Below, one piece after another: positions 22,511 to 23,673 of a stretch of 23,673 nt of DNA. This DNA comes from CAZXEU01 sp964639665. Its GTDB lineage: Bacteria; Bacteroidota; Rhodothermia; Rhodothermales; Bin80. The position numbers and the translations under genes are program-made. Position 1 is the first letter of the stretch. Each line of letters begins with the position of its first letter. The DNA is taken from contig CAZXEU010000147.1 in NCBI GenBank assembly GCA_964639665.1, positions 1 through 23,673 of the forward strand, in the 5' to 3' direction. The notes beneath the pieces were generated by a model that made no database searches, had not been told where the DNA came from, and saw only the letters and a program-made list of their open reading frames with translations.

Positions 22511-23673
22511 AGTTCCCAGCCTGGCCGGTATTCGCGCGTCCGGTAGGTATTGGCCTCGTCGTCGCCCGTAAACTCCATCTTTTCGGCATCCCAGGCCAGC
22601 TGACGGCCGGTGCGGAGGGCGACGGCCAGATGACAGGTGGCCTCCGCAATATCGTGCGCGTTGACGAAGCTGCCCCGGCTCTGCTTTCCGTCGCGGATGG
22701 CGTGCATGTACTCATCCACCGCATCGGTCACCTCTTCATCCGGGCGGGCCGCTGGCATGGACCCCTTCAGGGCCTCCATCCGGCTCTCCGGAAGCAGCCG
22801 GAAACGGCGTCCGTGGTAGTCGCCCAGAATCGTGCCGAATTCTCCCACCAGCAGCATGCCCTGGTTGGAAAGCTCCTCTCCGGGTGCCAGGAGTCCCCGC
22901 TTGATGCGCGGCTTCATGCCGCCGTCGTACCAGTAGAGGTCCAGATCGTCAAATTCGAAGTGGGCCGTGCTGGCAGCGGGAAACGCCACGCTTGAGCGGC
23001 GCCACTGGCTCTGGTTGCCCACGATGACCGCTCCGGTGGCTGCATTCGCCTGCACGTGCCGGACCCGGCCCGGGTCAAGCATGCGGAATATCCTCCACAG
23101 GCTGTAATTGCCCATGTCCCCGAAGCAGCCGCTGCCAAAGTCATACCAGCCGCGAAACAGGGCATGCGTGTAGTCGATATGGTAGGGACGATCCGGCACC
23201 GGACCCAGCCACAGATTCCATTCGAGTCCCCTGGGCACCCGCATGGCTTCCGTCGGATTCTCCAGCCATCCCTGTGGCCACACAGGCCGGTTGCTCCAGT
23301 TGTGGACTTCCCTCACCTGGCCGATGATGCCCTGGTCAAGCCAATCCTTCAGTTGATAAAAGTCCGCATCGTTTTGCCATGCCATGAGATGCGTTGTCAC
23401 GCCGGTTTCCTTTGCTACCGATACCACCCGGTGCACCTCGTGCAGCGTGTTGGCAACAGGCTTGTGCGAGACAACCGCCTTGCCGGCCTGCATGGCAGCG
23501 ATGTTCACGGCGCCGTGCAGGTGGTCGGGTGTCATGTCGATGACCGCGTCGATCGTTTCCGACTCGGCGAGCATGTCGCGGTAGTCGACGTAAGTCTTGC
23601 AGCCGGTGTAATCCGTCTGGTTTCTCACGTTGGCGTAGTAGCCCTCCACGACCTCGCGGCCAGCCTCCCGGCC
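22507..23673 (-). CDS. Gfo/Idh/MocA family oxidoreductase, N-terminus cut by right window edge
   Basis: At least 388 residues are visible, and the frame is still open at the right edge (reading GREAGREVVEGYYANV), so the Rossmann GxGxxG motif and any signal peptide lie outside. The visible part starts near the end of the nucleotide-binding half: YRDMLAESETIDAVIDMTPDHLH, then the motif usually read as EKP but here HKP in VVSHKPVANT. The substrate domain contains CFGDMGNYSLWRI in place of the common TDWGVHL, so the Asp is kept but the His position differs. NLWLGPVPDRPYH and the end FTGDDEANTYRTREYRPGWEL recall the other Gfo/Idh protein in this window (FPGDDEAN, YRRPW), suggesting the two are related paralogues. 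Confidence 0.88.
   Translation of the reverse strand, partial: GREAGREVVEGYYANVRNQTDYTGCKTYVDYRDMLAESETIDAVIDMTPDHLHGAVNIAAMQAGKAVVSHKPVANTLHEVHRVVSVAKETGVTTHLMAWQNDADFYQLKDWLDQGIIGQVREVHNWSNRPVWPQGWLENPTEAMRVPRGLEWNLWLGPVPDRPYHIDYTHALFRGWYDFGSGCFGDMGNYSLWRIFRMLDPGRVRHVQANAATGAVIVGNQSQWRRSSVAFPAASTAHFEFDDLDLYWYDGGMKPRIKRGLLAPGEELSNQGMLLVGEFGTILGDYHGRRFRLLPESRMEALKGSMPAARPDEEVTDAVDEYMHAIRDGKQSRGSFVNAHDIAEATCHLAVALRTGRQLAWDAEKMEFTGDDEANTYRTREYRPGWEL

Overview
The window probably comes from a high-GC member of the Bacteroidota/Rhodothermota side of the FCB group, most likely a marine Rhodothermales-like organism. The main evidence is a large beta-propeller protein ending in a type IX secretion (T9SS type A) sorting domain with the QNYPNPFNP signature. 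Mostly weak Shine-Dalgarno sequences and one exact Bacteroidota-type TAnnTTTG promoter element fit this. The lineage is an inference; no rRNA gene is present.

Layout. Positions 1-2000 are housekeeping: the 5' part of lepA (minus strand, cut by the left edge), tRNA-Leu(CAG) on minus, tRNA-Asn(GTT) on plus, and a YdeI/OmdA family protein on minus. Positions 2430-10402 hold a short-chain dehydrogenase with an altered catalytic motif (minus), a DUF5060 glycoside-hydrolase-like lipoprotein (plus), a 1065-residue Asp-box propeller protein with a T9SS tail (minus), and a membrane-anchored HlyD-hairpin/NEW3 protein (plus). The last two are divergent across a 437-bp gap.

Positions 10837-16606 form a tight five-gene plus-strand operon: SDR dehydrogenase, FAH-family hydrolase, GntP-family permease, IlvD/Edd dehydratase and zinc alcohol dehydrogenase. 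Together these could make a non-phosphorylative sugar-acid route: import of an aldonate, dehydration to a 2-keto-3-deoxy acid, oxidation to a 2,4-diketo acid, and hydrolysis to pyruvate plus a short hydroxy acid. The dehydratase has the signature of true dihydroxy-acid dehydratase, yet no branched-chain amino acid genes are nearby.

Positions 16584-23673 carry accessory carbohydrate genes with frequent strand switches: a HAD hydrolase (minus), a Tat-exported Gfo/Idh/MocA oxidoreductase (plus), an AP-endonuclease-2-type sugar isomerase/epimerase (minus), a divergent shikimate-dehydrogenase-like protein (minus), an S1 sulfatase lipoprotein (plus), and a second Gfo/Idh/MocA oxidoreductase (minus, cut by the right edge). 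The combination suggests use of sulfated or otherwise modified glycans or glycosides. No SusC/SusD pair, transposase, CRISPR array or transcription factor gene is visible.
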